A DNA stretch of 64,000 nucleotides, from NCBI RefSeq assembly GCF_025165795.1, contig NZ_JAJAGO010000010.1, forward strand, positions 62,001-126,000, read 5' to 3'. This DNA comes from Streptomyces gossypii. GTDB lineage: Bacteria; Actinomycetota; Actinomycetes; Streptomycetales; Streptomycetaceae. A program made the position numbers and the translations under genes. Within the stretch, counting starts at the first letter, position 1, and each line of letters begins with the position of its first letter. Positions 1-8,072 of the stretch are shown here, in pieces. The notes beneath the pieces were generated by a model. It had not been told where the DNA came from and ran no database searches. It was given only the letters and a program-made list of their open reading frames with translations.

Positions 1-180
1 GTCAAGGCTCATTTCCAGGACTGGTCCGGGAATTCGGAATCAGACTTCTTCTTTGTGATTCCGGTGAGCATCGCAGGTGATCGCTTCATCATCGCGGCGT
101 GCAACAAGCTGAGATCAGGGGCTCGGCTAGCGGATACGGGCGGAAATGGATCTGCTGCCGCAGCTCTGCGGCTCCAGTGA
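1..180 (+). CDS. Possible 3' end of a truncated unknown protein
   Basis: Frame 1 is open from the window edge to a TGA at 178-180 and gives 59 residues, including the stretch SDFFFVIPVSIAGDRFIIAA. The start lies outside the window. I recognise no family. Base composition is visibly less GC-rich than the neighbouring genes, so this may be a transferred or non-core gene, or simply an open frame by chance. It points the same way as the surface protein that follows 149 bases later. Confidence 0.35.
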   Translation, partial: VKAHFQDWSGNSESDFFFVIPVSIAGDRFIIAACNKLRSGARLADTGGNGSAAAALRLQ

Positions 181-262
181 CAAAAAACTCTGCTGCTGTA
201 CTCATCGGGCGAGTAGTTCTCGCGATGTGATGCGGTGGGCGGTTCTTCCCGTGGTCCTCTCC

Positions 263-291
263 TTGACCACCCGACTACTCGTCAGTATTTT
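263..291 (+). promoter_or_regulatory. Putative housekeeping-type promoter for the LATTG surface protein
   Basis: TTGACC at 263-268 and TATTTT at 286-291 are separated by exactly 17 bases, matching the primary-sigma layout. The -10 is 38 bases before the ATG at 330, and a purine-rich ribosome site (AAAGGGAGGG) lies at 319-328. This is pattern recognition only. Confidence 0.45.
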
Positions 292-329
292 GCTGAGCCA
301 CGAAGCTCGTATTCTGTGAAAGGGAGGGC

Positions 330-1397
330 ATGGGAGTTCACCGGAGAAAGACCCGGGCGGCCAGGACGGCATTGGGCGTCGCGACCGTACTGGGAACCAC
401 GGGAGCCGCTACCGTCCTGCTGGGTGCGGGCACCGCCTCGGCGGAGCCCGCCTCGCTGACGCAGAAGTACGCGTGCGCATTCCCGTTGATCGGCGCGGAC
501 CCGATCGACATCGAGATCACCTCGGACATCCCCGCGACGGTGGCGGTCGGGGACTTCAGCGGCAAGCTGAAGATCAACTCAGTGACGGGAGTGAGCAAGA
601 AGGCCGCGCAGGCCCTGACCCTGGTGGGCGTGAAGACCCTGGAGGGCGTCGCGACGGCCGAGGCCAGCGTGAACCTGCCGGGCGGCGGCAGGCTGCATGT
701 GGAGGTCGACAACACGGTGGCGAAGACCCAGCTCCCCAACCCGGCAGCCGCCTTCGACGTCACCGCGAAGGGCGAGGCGCCGTCGATCGGCTTCGACCAG
801 ACGGGTAAGGCGTCCATCGACGTCAACGCGCTCACCCTGAAGCTGACGGCGCGGGACGCCGCCGGCAAGCCCGTTCAACTTCCTCCGTACGGGGACGTCT
901 TCGAAGCGAAGTGCACGCTGGACCCGGCGGACCAGAACAAGACCCTGCACACCTTCACGGTCACCGAGGAGGGCTCGGGCGATCCGACGGCCGGTACCAC
1001 GGGCTCGCCCACCACCGCGGGACCCACCACTGCCGGGCCCACCGGCTCGACGAGCGGTAACGACACCGGATCCGGCGGCTCCCCGGGCGGCGACGGAGGC
1101 TCGGGAGCCTCCCCCCAGTCCACCGGCGGCGGCTCCGGGGACACGGACTCCACGGGTTCTGCCGGCTCCAGCGGCTCCACCGGTTCCGGCGGAGCGCCGG
1201 ACGGCGACGCCGCCTCGGACGGGACGCAGCTGAGCACGTCGGTCAAGCCCGGTGATGATGACGACGGCGTCCTCGCCACCACCGGGACTTCGGCGGTGGG
1301 CCTGCTGCTCACCGGTGCGGGAGCGCTCGGAGGCGGCGGCATCGCGGCCTGCCACTATCTGCCGCGGCGCATCCGGGGCGACGGCACCGCTGCCTGA
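330..1397 (+). CDS. Exported DUF6801-like protein with LAXTG sortase signal
   Basis: A 355-residue secreted protein. Residues 1-38 form an Arg-rich signal peptide ending GTASA. Residues about 43-208 are a beta-rich module that I match, from memory, to DUF6801; it contains SLTQKYACAFPLIG and LVGVKTLEG. A Gly/Ser/Thr-rich linker follows (about 215-310). LATTG at 315-319, a hydrophobic stretch and an RR-containing tail then make a textbook sorting signal. LAXTG is the motif recognised by class E sortases of actinomycetes, so I infer covalent attachment to peptidoglycan. The ATG has a strong ribosome site. The same N-terminal module recurs in the convergent gene at 2587-3828, which uses a different C-terminus. 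Function is unknown. Confidence 0.85.
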   Translation: MGVHRRKTRAARTALGVATVLGTTGAATVLLGAGTASAEPASLTQKYACAFPLIGADPIDIEITSDIPATVAVGDFSGKLKINSVTGVSKKAAQALTLVGVKTLEGVATAEASVNLPGGGRLHVEVDNTVAKTQLPNPAAAFDVTAKGEAPSIGFDQTGKASIDVNALTLKLTARDAAGKPVQLPPYGDVFEAKCTLDPADQNKTLHTFTVTEEGSGDPTAGTTGSPTTAGPTTAGPTGSTSGNDTGSGGSPGGDGGSGASPQSTGGGSGDTDSTGSAGSSGSTGSGGAPDGDAASDGTQLSTSVKPGDDDDGVLATTGTSAVGLLLTGAGALGGGGIAACHYLPRRIRGDGTAA

Positions 1398-1423
1398 CCA
1401 CCGTCCGGCGCGGCGACCGGCGC

Positions 1424-1454
1424 GGGCCCGGGGCACCTCCGATGCCCCGGGCCC
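1424..1454. terminator. Bidirectional terminator hairpin
   Basis: A perfect 12-bp inverted repeat (GGGCCCGGGGCA at 1424-1435, complement at 1443-1454) with a 7-base loop, in the 80-base gap between two convergent genes. It is placed to end both transcripts. Confidence 0.75.
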
Positions 1455-1477
1455 TTCCGGCTGCACTTCGACGGCCG

Positions 1478-2503
1478 CTACGGCGCCGCCCGTTGCCGTC
1501 GACGGTGGAGGAGCCAGCCCGCGAACCCGGCCAGCAGTACCACCGGAATGAGGAGCAGCCCCCAGCTCACACTGCGGAACGAGGTGCTTCCGCTCTCGAC
1601 CAGCTGACCGTCCTTGTCGCTGGCGGTCACCTCGATCTCGCCCCAGTCCAGCATGGGCGGCCCCGGCCACTTGTGTGTGACCAGCACCCGTTGTCCGGGC
1701 AGCAGTTCGGCGGGTAGCAGCTTGCCGGTGGAGCTGAGCGAGGTCCGCCCCAGAATGCCCTTCGCCTTCAGGTCGACCTGGGGCTCCAGCATGGTGTTGC
1801 CGCTGTTGACGAGGGTGTAGGTGACGGTCGCGTCCTCGCCGGTGCCGGGGACCCACGGGGAGTCGTACGCGAAGCGCACGTTCTCGATGCTGAGTCCGGG
1901 CGACCGCTCCCCGTTCACCTGGAGGTAGATCCGGGTGCCGACGGCCTGCTGCACACCCACCCCGACCTTGCCCTTCGCCTTGGCCACGCGCTTGTCGACC
2001 GCGAGGACGGCACCCACGTGGTCCCCTGGTTCGGCGTCGTCGGGGACGCGGAGGGTGAAGGCGACGGTTTTCTCGCCACGGGCGGGGAGGGTGATCTCCC
2101 GCTTCTCCAGCCGCGTCCAGGAACCGACGTCCTTCTGCTTCTCGTTCCGGCTGCGCACCGCGAAGCCGCCGTCGCGCGGGGTGTTGTAGGCGTCCGCCGC
2201 GTACAGCACGAAGGTCATCGTCTCGCGGGAGCGGTTGGAGACGGTCACCTTGTCGCGCAGCGTCCCGCCAGGGTCCGCCTGTACGCGGAAGTTGGTCCGG
2301 ATGGCTGCCTTCTTCTCGCTCCTGCCGTCCTTCTTCTCCCCTTGCTTGTCCCCGTCCTCTTGCTTGTCCCCGTCCTCGGGTTTGGCCGGGAAGACGGCCC
2401 AGCGTCCGTTGTCGGCGGCGTGCGAGGGCTGTGCCGGCGGGACGGTGAACGTGCCCAGCAGCAGCCCCAGCGCACACAGGAGGATGTACGGTCTTCTGCG
2501 CAT
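1478..2503 (-). CDS. DUF916-like WxL-interacting membrane-anchored protein
   Basis: A 341-residue protein with a signal peptide (residues 1 to about 29, ending PSHA), a Lys/Glu/Asp-rich stretch (about 40-65), and beta-sandwich domains of the DUF916 type. Typical features are an early region on NRSRETMTFVLYAADAYNT and AFTLRVPDDAEPGDHVGAVL. One membrane helix (about 314-334) and an Arg-rich tail end it, so the domains face the cell wall. In Firmicutes, DUF916/DUF3324 proteins are peptidoglycan-binding partners of WxL surface proteins. The gene directly upstream here has a WxL-like C-terminus, which supports the call. The ATG at 2503 is preceded by AGGGACC. A hairpin between the two genes may lower expression of this one. 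Confidence 0.75.
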   Translation of the reverse strand: MRRRPYILLCALGLLLGTFTVPPAQPSHAADNGRWAVFPAKPEDGDKQEDGDKQGEKKDGRSEKKAAIRTNFRVQADPGGTLRDKVTVSNRSRETMTFVLYAADAYNTPRDGGFAVRSRNEKQKDVGSWTRLEKREITLPARGEKTVAFTLRVPDDAEPGDHVGAVLAVDKRVAKAKGKVGVGVQQAVGTRIYLQVNGERSPGLSIENVRFAYDSPWVPGTGEDATVTYTLVNSGNTMLEPQVDLKAKGILGRTSLSSTGKLLPAELLPGQRVLVTHKWPGPPMLDWGEIEVTASDKDGQLVESGSTSFRSVSWGLLLIPVVLLAGFAGWLLHRRRQRAAP

Positions 2504-2528
2504 GAGAGGTCCCTGGAAATGGGTCGAT

Positions 2529-2569
2529 GGACCAGCCCAGGGATTTATGCGACAGCCCTGGGCCGGTCC
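2529..2569 (-). terminator. Intercistronic hairpin between WxL-like and DUF916-like genes
   Basis: The arms 2529-2542 and 2556-2569 pair at 13 of 14 positions around a 13-base loop. It lies after the stop of the upstream gene and 26 bases before the start of the next gene on the same strand. It could be a partial terminator or an mRNA-stabilising structure. Confidence 0.55.
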
Positions 2570-2586
2570 ACCTGTGGAGGCATGGA

Positions 2587-3828
2587 TCAGGTCAGGGTGA
2601 GGGTGAGCACCGCCGAGTAGTCGCCCGCGGCGGCGGTCGCCGGGACCTCCAGGTCCAGACCCGCGTTGACGGTGAACTCACCGCCGGTCTGCTCCGCGTC
2701 CGGTGCGTTGGCCAGTGTCGCGCCCTCGCTGCCCACCGTCCCGGCGCTGCCCGCCACGCAGTTGCTGACCGCGCCCGCGGCCGCTTCGCAGGCCGGGGTC
2801 CAGCTCAGCTGGTCGGCGCCGATGGGATCACCGGCACCGGTGAACTCGGTGACCTTGCCGGTGAGCGACCATCCGGAGGAGCCGTTACGGGCGTCCGTCA
2901 CCTGCACGGTCTGGAGGTCGCCGCTGGAGGTGCCGCCCTCGCCTTCGTTGACCGGCGACATCTCCACGGTGTCACCGGCCTGGGACATGGTGAGCGTTCC
3001 CGCGCCGGCCTGCACCGAGGTGTTGAGGTTCTGGCTCCCGTCCGTGGGGTCGGTTCCGGGGTCGGTCCCCGGGTCGGTCCCCGGGTCGGTTCCGGGGTCG
3101 GTTCCGGGGTCGGTTCCGGGGTCGGTTCCGGGGTCGGTTCCCGGGTCCGTTCCGGGGTCGGTGCCCGGGTCGGTTCCGGGGTCGCCGCCGCCGTTGTCGA
3201 CGATGTCGAAGGTGTGCAGGGTGGTGTCGGTGGAGGTCATGGTGCAGTCCGAGGTGAACGGACCGTCGGGGAAGCCGGGGAAGACGATGGTCTTCCCGTT
3301 GGCGTCCTTGACCTCCATGTCGGACATGCCGAGGCCGGTGACGTCGATCGTGCCCTGGCCCGCCTGACTGAAGAGCAGCTGCGGGGACTGGCCGCGCGCG
3401 ATCGTCTCGAAGTCCCTTGTCGGGTTGGGGAGATCGGTCTTCTCGATGGCGTTGGGCACCTGGACGTCCAGGCCACCCGCCGGCGTCGCGATGGTGACGT
3501 CGGCGGTCGCCGTGCCCTCCAGGGTCTTGCCGCCGACGAGCGTCATGCCGTCCGCCGCGGCCTTGGGCACGGTGGCGACCGAGGTGATGTCGAAGGGCGG
3601 AATGGTCTCCCCGACCTCGACCTGCGCCGGAAGCTCCGCACTGATGTCGATCGTGATCTTGTGATTGCCGATCAACGGAAAAGAACAGCTGTACTCCTGG
3701 TGGAGCGTGGCGGTCTCGGCGGATGCGGTCCCCGCACCGACGAAGCCCAGCATGCCGACCGCGAGCCCGGTGGCCGTGGCCGCGGCCAGACCGATCCTGG
3801 CTCTGGCCCGTTTTCTCTCGGGTCCCAT
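2587..3828 (-). CDS. Exported DUF6801-like protein with WxL-like C-terminus
   Basis: A 413-residue secreted protein. The start is ATG at 3828, with GAAAGGTG 6 bases upstream; a longer frame exists but lacks a ribosome site. A signal peptide covers residues 1-37 (ending GTASA). Residues about 42-205 are clearly paralogous to the sortase-anchored protein at 330-1397 (shared CxFPLIG and LVGGKTLEG segments). Then come eleven Asp-Pro-Gly-Thr repeats and a C-terminal region with GWSLTGKVTEF and a final GDYSAVLTLTLT. These are the two conserved stretches of WxL domains, although the second Trp is Leu here. WxL domains bind peptidoglycan non-covalently. I infer that it works with the downstream DUF916-like protein. 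Confidence 0.8.
   Translation of the reverse strand: MGPERKRARARIGLAAATATGLAVGMLGFVGAGTASAETATLHQEYSCSFPLIGNHKITIDISAELPAQVEVGETIPPFDITSVATVPKAAADGMTLVGGKTLEGTATADVTIATPAGGLDVQVPNAIEKTDLPNPTRDFETIARGQSPQLLFSQAGQGTIDVTGLGMSDMEVKDANGKTIVFPGFPDGPFTSDCTMTSTDTTLHTFDIVDNGGGDPGTDPGTDPGTDPGTDPGTDPGTDPGTDPGTDPGTDPGTDPGTDPTDGSQNLNTSVQAGAGTLTMSQAGDTVEMSPVNEGEGGTSSGDLQTVQVTDARNGSSGWSLTGKVTEFTGAGDPIGADQLSWTPACEAAAGAVSNCVAGSAGTVGSEGATLANAPDAEQTGGEFTVNAGLDLEVPATAAAGDYSAVLTLTLT
3049..3180 (-). repeat. Eleven 12-bp tandem repeats coding Asp-Pro-Gly-Thr
   Basis: GTCGGT-type units recur every 12 bases from 3049 to 3180 with only third-position and minor changes. They form an extended linker between the N-terminal module and the WxL-like domain. 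Such arrays vary in copy number and can collapse in assembly. Confidence 0.9.
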
Positions 3829-4704
3829 GAGGCACCTTTCGTGTTGCGCGAATTGGGCACGAACACTTACGCCTTGGTGCGCCCCGCCGAAACGAGACCA
3901 CGGCCCGGGAGGGTAATCCACGCCAGAACGGCAAGGCTCGTTGTTGCGTGGGGGGTGAATTCGAGGGGCGCCTGGCCGCGTCTGCCGTGTTTTCCAGCAG
4001 CTGCGGCCATGTTTTGGATCGGTAAATTACTGACAAGTAGGCACCCGGTCAAGGGCGTCACCAGGGAAGCTGCGGCCTGTTTGCGGCCGGATTGCATTTT
4101 TAGTCAGCGGGTGAGTAGCGGGTCCACCGGATTCATACGCCCAGCAGTATTCCCGGCACTGGCCAGGGGCAGGGACGCGCGGCCGGACGCGACGACACGC
4201 AGTCGGACACCCGGCTAACGGCTGTCCCGTGATCCCTGGCGGGCGCACGACGACAGCTGCGGCACCTCGCTGCGTTGCCGGAACGCCCGGATACGCCCAG
4301 TATGAGGACGCCCCTCCGCCTTGCGAAGCACCGCATCTGACGCCGCGCGCTGATCCGCCAGGGATTACGGGACAGCCCTCAGGTACGGGGTCAGGCACAG
4401 GTTGCCGGCGCGGCGGCACACCTTCCCGAAGTGACAATCCGGGCAGGTGATTTAGTCAGCCGGTTACAAAAGCCGGCCCCGGCCCTGCGCCTCTCCTTGA
4501 CCGGCTGAGATACCGGCACGTACGTTGCGGATTCCACCTGGCGCCCCCATTTCGGGCAGTTCCTCTCCCGTTCCTGCACTCATTGCGCCCCGCATTCACC
4601 CCTGCGCGAACGACGATTCGGAGTGCCATGCCGCCCGCCTCGCTCGGCAGCATCGTTCTGGAGCGGATCTCCCCGCGAGTCCACGCGCCCCAGGGCGGTG
4701 AACG
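3829..4704. other. Intergenic region with one MITE, otherwise no gene seen
   Basis: This 876-base gap separates the WxL-like gene from the glycosyltransferase. It holds the MITE at 4218-4379. I see no other convincing reading frame: short frames here lack ribosome sites and codon bias. It should contain the promoters of both divergent genes, but I cannot place them confidently. No RNA gene is recognisable. Confidence 0.6.
4218..4379. mobile_element. 162-bp MITE, copy 1
   Basis: Imperfect terminal inverted repeats begin GGCTGTCCCGTGATCCCTGG on the left and GGCTGTCCCGTAATCCCTGG on the right. The interior has no plausible gene. It differs from the copy at 8754-8915 at only 6 of 162 positions. 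The flanking dinucleotides are TA (4216-4217) and CA (4380-4381), a decayed form of the TA duplication seen around copy 2. The ends suggest mobilisation by an IS5- or IS630-type transposase, which is inferred; no transposase gene is in the window. Confidence 0.85.
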
Positions 4705-5958
4705 GTGAGCCGGATCCTCTTCGTCGTCCCGCCACTCGCCGGTCATGTGAATCCGGCCGCGGCGGTCGCCGCCGAACTGGAGGCGCGGGGGCACCAGGTG
4801 GCCTGGGCGGGGCAACCCGCCGCGCTGGCACGCTGCCTGGGGCCCGGAGCCCGCGTCTACTTCTGTGCGGGCCCCACCGGCGCACGGCCCGATGTCCGCC
4901 CAGGCGACCGGCCCGGCGAACCGCGCGGAGCTGCCGCCCTCAAGGACCTGTGGGAGGAGTTCTTCGCTCCGCTCGCGGTGGCGATGGCACCCGGAGTGAC
5001 CGCCGCCGTCCTGGAGTTCTTCCCGGACTTCCTGGTCGTCGACCAGCAGACCGTCGCCGGGGCGCTGGTCGCCGAACGCCTCCGGGTGCCCTTCGTCACC
5101 TCCTGCACCACCTCGGCCGAACTGGCGGGCAGCCTCACCGGCGTGCCCAAGGTCGCGGACGGCATCGCCCGGCTGCTCGGCGGCCTGCGGCAACGACTGG
5201 GTGACCCTTCGGCACGGTACGATCCGCGCTTCTCCCCGCTGCTGACCCTGGTCTTCTCCACCCCCGAAATCACCGGCGCACACGCGCTGCCGGTGACGCC
5301 GCTACGGTTCCTCGGCCCGGCAGTCGGCCCGCGCCCCGGCGCCCCGGACTTCCCGTGGGAGTGGCTGGACCGGGGCAGCGGCCACGGCCGGGAGCGGCTG
5401 GCCCTGGTGACCCTCGGCACCGCCGGCTCCACGGCGGGCGCGCCCTTTCTCCAGGCGTGCGTGACCGCCGTACGCGCCCGGAGGGGAGAGGTACGTGCAG
5501 TCGTCGTGGATCCCGCCGGGGTGCTCGGCGACGCGGCTGCCGCAGCGGCCGAGGACCCGGATGTGCTGGTGCGCGCCTCCGTCCCGCAGCTCGCCCTGCT
5601 GGAGCGGGCCCGCGCGGTGATCTGCCACGGCGGACACCACACCGTCACCGAGGCGTTGTGGCACGGCGTCCCGCTGGTCGTCGCACCCGTCCGGGACGAC
5701 CAGCCGGTCGTCGCCGCCCAGGTCACCGCCGCGGGAGTGGGCGTACGGGTGCGCTTCCGGCGCGCCGACCCCGTACGCGTGGGGAGCGCGCTCGACGCCG
5801 TACTGGAGAAGCCGGGGTACGCGGCGGCGGCGCGGCGCGTCCGCACCGCCTTCCGTGCGGCGGGCGGGGCTGCCGCGGCCGCCGCCCAGCTCGATGAGCT
5901 CGCGATCGAAGAGGACGACTTCCCCTGGCACAGCCGCGCGGCCCGGCCCGCAACGTGA
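4705..5958 (+). CDS. GT1-family glycosyltransferase (macrolide/UGT type)
   Basis: A 417-residue cytoplasmic GT-B enzyme expected to move a sugar from an NDP-sugar to a small-molecule acceptor. The N-terminus (ILFVVPPLAGHVNP) is the usual acceptor-side loop. The C-terminal donor motif starts near residue 308: HGGHHTVTEALWHGVPLVV, then PVRDDQPVVAAQ. Length fits the MGT family. The start is GTG at 4705 with only a weak upstream ribosome site. It stands alone, downstream of a MITE, with no biosynthetic cluster around it. The acceptor cannot be predicted; macrolide inactivation or carotenoid/steroid glycosylation are possible for this family. Confidence 0.8.
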   Translation: MSRILFVVPPLAGHVNPAAAVAAELEARGHQVAWAGQPAALARCLGPGARVYFCAGPTGARPDVRPGDRPGEPRGAAALKDLWEEFFAPLAVAMAPGVTAAVLEFFPDFLVVDQQTVAGALVAERLRVPFVTSCTTSAELAGSLTGVPKVADGIARLLGGLRQRLGDPSARYDPRFSPLLTLVFSTPEITGAHALPVTPLRFLGPAVGPRPGAPDFPWEWLDRGSGHGRERLALVTLGTAGSTAGAPFLQACVTAVRARRGEVRAVVVDPAGVLGDAAAAAAEDPDVLVRASVPQLALLERARAVICHGGHHTVTEALWHGVPLVVAPVRDDQPVVAAQVTAAGVGVRVRFRRADPVRVGSALDAVLEKPGYAAAARRVRTAFRAAGGAAAAAAQLDELAIEEDDFPWHSRAARPAT

Positions 5959-5987
5959 CGGCCCGGCCCGCAACATGAAAAGGGGAA

Positions 5988-6020
5988 CGGGGGAGAAGGC
6001 AGGCGGTGCCCTCTCCCCCG
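5988..6020. terminator. Bidirectional terminator hairpin
   Basis: CGGGGGAGA (5988-5996) pairs with TCTCCCCCG (6012-6020) in the short gap between the convergent glycosyltransferase and chitinase genes. Just before it, a 14-base sequence occurs twice (5941-5954 and 5961-5974). Confidence 0.65.
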
Positions 6021-6056
6021 CTCCGTCTGTGGGGACTCCCGGTGCTGCCGGTGGTG

Positions 6057-7895
6057 TTACTTGAGTCCGCTGTCGATCGCGGTCATCAGCTCGCCGTTGC
6101 TGGTGTCACCGCTCAGCTCCCAGAAGAACGCGCCTCCCAGGCCCTGCTGCTTCGCATAGTCCATCTTGCCGTTGATGGTGCTGGGGGTGTCGTAACTCCA
6201 CCACTGGTTGCCGCAGTGGGCGTAGGCGGTGCCGCCGACGGTGCCGGTGGCCGGGCACCTGTTCTTGAGCTCCTTGTAGTCGTCGATACCCGCCTCGTAC
6301 TTGCCCGGTGCCGCTCCGGTAGCCGTGCCGCCCGGCTCCGACTGGGTGACGCCCGTCCAGCCGCGGCCGTAGAAGCCGATGCCGAGCAGCAGCTTGTCCG
6401 CCGAGACGCCCTTCGCCTTGAGCTTCTGGATCGCCGCGTCGGAGTTGAAGCCGTCCTGCGGGATGCCGTTGTAGGCACGCAGCGGGGAGTGCGGGGCTGT
6501 GGGGCCGTCCTTCGCCCAGGCTCCGAAGAAGTCGTACGTCATCACGTTGTACCAGTCGGCGTATTGTGCTCCGCCGGCGTAGTCGGCTTTGTCGATCTTG
6601 CCGCCGTCCGAGCCGTCGGCCGTGATGGCGGCGGTGACCAGCTGGTCGCCGAACTTGGTGCGGAACGCCTGCATCATGTCCTTCATGACGCCGGGGCCGC
6701 TGGTGTCACAGCTGAGGCCGCAGGCGTTGGGGTACTCCCAGTCCAGGTCGATCCCGTCGAACAGGCCCTGCCAGCGCGGGTCGTTGACGAGGTTGTAGCA
6801 GGACTCGGCGAACGCGGCGGGGTTCTTCATCGCGTCACCGAAGCCGCCGGACCAGGTCCAGCCGCCGAAGGACCAGAGGATCTTGAGGTTGGGGTTCTTC
6901 TTCTTCAGCTTCAGCAGCTGGTTGAAGTTGCCGCGCAGCGGCTGGTCCCAGGTGTCGGCCACGCCGTCGACGCTCTGGTCGGCGGTGTACGCCTTGTCGA
7001 TGGCGGCGTACGAGTCGCCGATCGTGCACTTGCCGCCCTGGACGTTACCGAAGGCGTAGTTGATGTGGGTCAGCTTTCCGGCCGAGCCGGAGGTGTCGAT
7101 GTTCTTCGCGTGGTAGTTCCGGCCGTAGACACCCCACTCGGTGAAGTAGCCCATCTTCTTGTACTGTCCGGGCGGGTCGGGGTTGCCGCCGCCGCCGGTG
7201 GTCGTCGCCTGCACCGTGTTGCTCGCGGGGCTGGTCTGACCGATGGTGTCCTCCGCCGTGACGGAGTAGGAGTACTGCGTGCCCTTGGTCAGCCCGCTGT
7301 CCTTGTAGGAGGTACCGGTGACTGCCGCGACCTCGGTCCCGTTGCGGAACACGTGGTACTTGGAGACGCCCTTGTCATCGGTGGCCGCCGACCAGCTCAG
7401 GTCGATGCTGGTGTCGGTGATCGTCCCGGCCTTGAGGCCGCTGGGAGCGGTGGGGGCCGCGTCGCCGGGCTCGCCGCCGCCGTCGCAGGGCTTGCCGTTG
7501 ATCTTGCAGTTGCTCGGCTCGCCGCCGCCGGTTCCGTTGAAGCCGATCGTGGTGCTCTGGCCGGGTGTCAGCGAACCGTTCCAGGACGAAGGCGTGGCGG
7601 TGTAGTGGTTGCCGTCCTTCGTGATGGTGCCGTTCCAGTGCGAGCCGGCCGTGGTGCCGGAGGGGAAGTCCCACTCCAGCTTCCAGGTGTCCATGGTGGT
7701 GTCGCCCGTGTTCTTGACGGTCCACTGACCGCCGAACCCGGTGCCCCAGTCTGAGGTCTTGATGAACGTCGCGGTTGCCTGCTCCGCGGCCTGAGCTGGG
7801 GAAGCCAGACCGACCAGCAGACCGATGGGCAGCACGAGTGCTATCCCGAAGGCCGTGATTCTGCGCTTGAAGCGTCGTGCGGTTCCAGATCTCAA
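6057..7895 (-). CDS. chiC: Secreted GH18 chitinase with CBM2 and Fn3 modules
   Basis: A 612-residue endochitinase hydrolysing beta-1,4-GlcNAc polymers outside the cell. Order: signal peptide 1-36 (RRFKRR then a hydrophobic core, ending AQA); CBM2-type binding module about 37-138 (WTVKNTGDTTMDTWKLEWDF); Fn3 about 150-232; and a GH18 barrel about 245-608 with the catalytic DGIDLDWEYP near residue 384, where the last Glu is the acid/base. This matches the ChiC architecture of S. lividans/coelicolor. The start is TTG at 7895, chosen because GAGGAGC sits just upstream and no ATG or GTG is available before the signal peptide. Upstream lie the chitinase-type direct repeats bound by DasR, so induction by chitin oligomers and repression by the GlcNAc-responsive DasR are expected. 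Confidence 0.93.
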   Translation of the reverse strand: MRSGTARRFKRRITAFGIALVLPIGLLVGLASPAQAAEQATATFIKTSDWGTGFGGQWTVKNTGDTTMDTWKLEWDFPSGTTAGSHWNGTITKDGNHYTATPSSWNGSLTPGQSTTIGFNGTGGGEPSNCKINGKPCDGGGEPGDAAPTAPSGLKAGTITDTSIDLSWSAATDDKGVSKYHVFRNGTEVAAVTGTSYKDSGLTKGTQYSYSVTAEDTIGQTSPASNTVQATTTGGGGNPDPPGQYKKMGYFTEWGVYGRNYHAKNIDTSGSAGKLTHINYAFGNVQGGKCTIGDSYAAIDKAYTADQSVDGVADTWDQPLRGNFNQLLKLKKKNPNLKILWSFGGWTWSGGFGDAMKNPAAFAESCYNLVNDPRWQGLFDGIDLDWEYPNACGLSCDTSGPGVMKDMMQAFRTKFGDQLVTAAITADGSDGGKIDKADYAGGAQYADWYNVMTYDFFGAWAKDGPTAPHSPLRAYNGIPQDGFNSDAAIQKLKAKGVSADKLLLGIGFYGRGWTGVTQSEPGGTATGAAPGKYEAGIDDYKELKNRCPATGTVGGTAYAHCGNQWWSYDTPSTINGKMDYAKQQGLGGAFFWELSGDTSNGELMTAIDSGLK

Positions 7896-7997
7896 GGGCG
7901 CTCCTCGAGTAAGGTCCGGAAAACCCGGAGGGGGCGGGAAGGGGACCTGCGCCGCCTTGCGAACGCGTGTGGGGCACGCTCACCGCAGTCATCCGGG

Positions 7998-8039
7998 ACA
8001 CTAAAGAGGTCTGGACCACTGGTCAATAGGTATGGACCA
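7998..8039 (-). promoter_or_regulatory. Chitinase promoter with twin 12-bp DasR-type repeats
   Basis: On the minus strand two direct repeats, TGGTCCATACCT (8028-8039) and TGGTCCAGACCT (8007-8018), are separated by 9 bases. They overlap a promoter with TTGACC as -35 (8021-8026), a 17-base spacer and TAGTGT as -10 (7998-8003). This is the classic Streptomyces chitinase promoter, and each repeat resembles half of the DasR dre palindrome. Confidence 0.88.
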
Positions 8040-8072
8040 GTTGCCGTTCAACTGATGTTCAAACCTTGATTT

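Noticed and set aside
579..2477. A 632-residue minus-strand open frame across the first two genes
   Set aside because: It is antisense or out of frame to two well-supported genes, has Arg/Gly-rich low-complexity translation and no ribosome site: a high-GC shadow.
3049..3180. Regular 12-bp repeats that might be a CRISPR array
   Set aside because: There are no spacers; the units are contiguous, in frame and encode a Pro/Asp linker.
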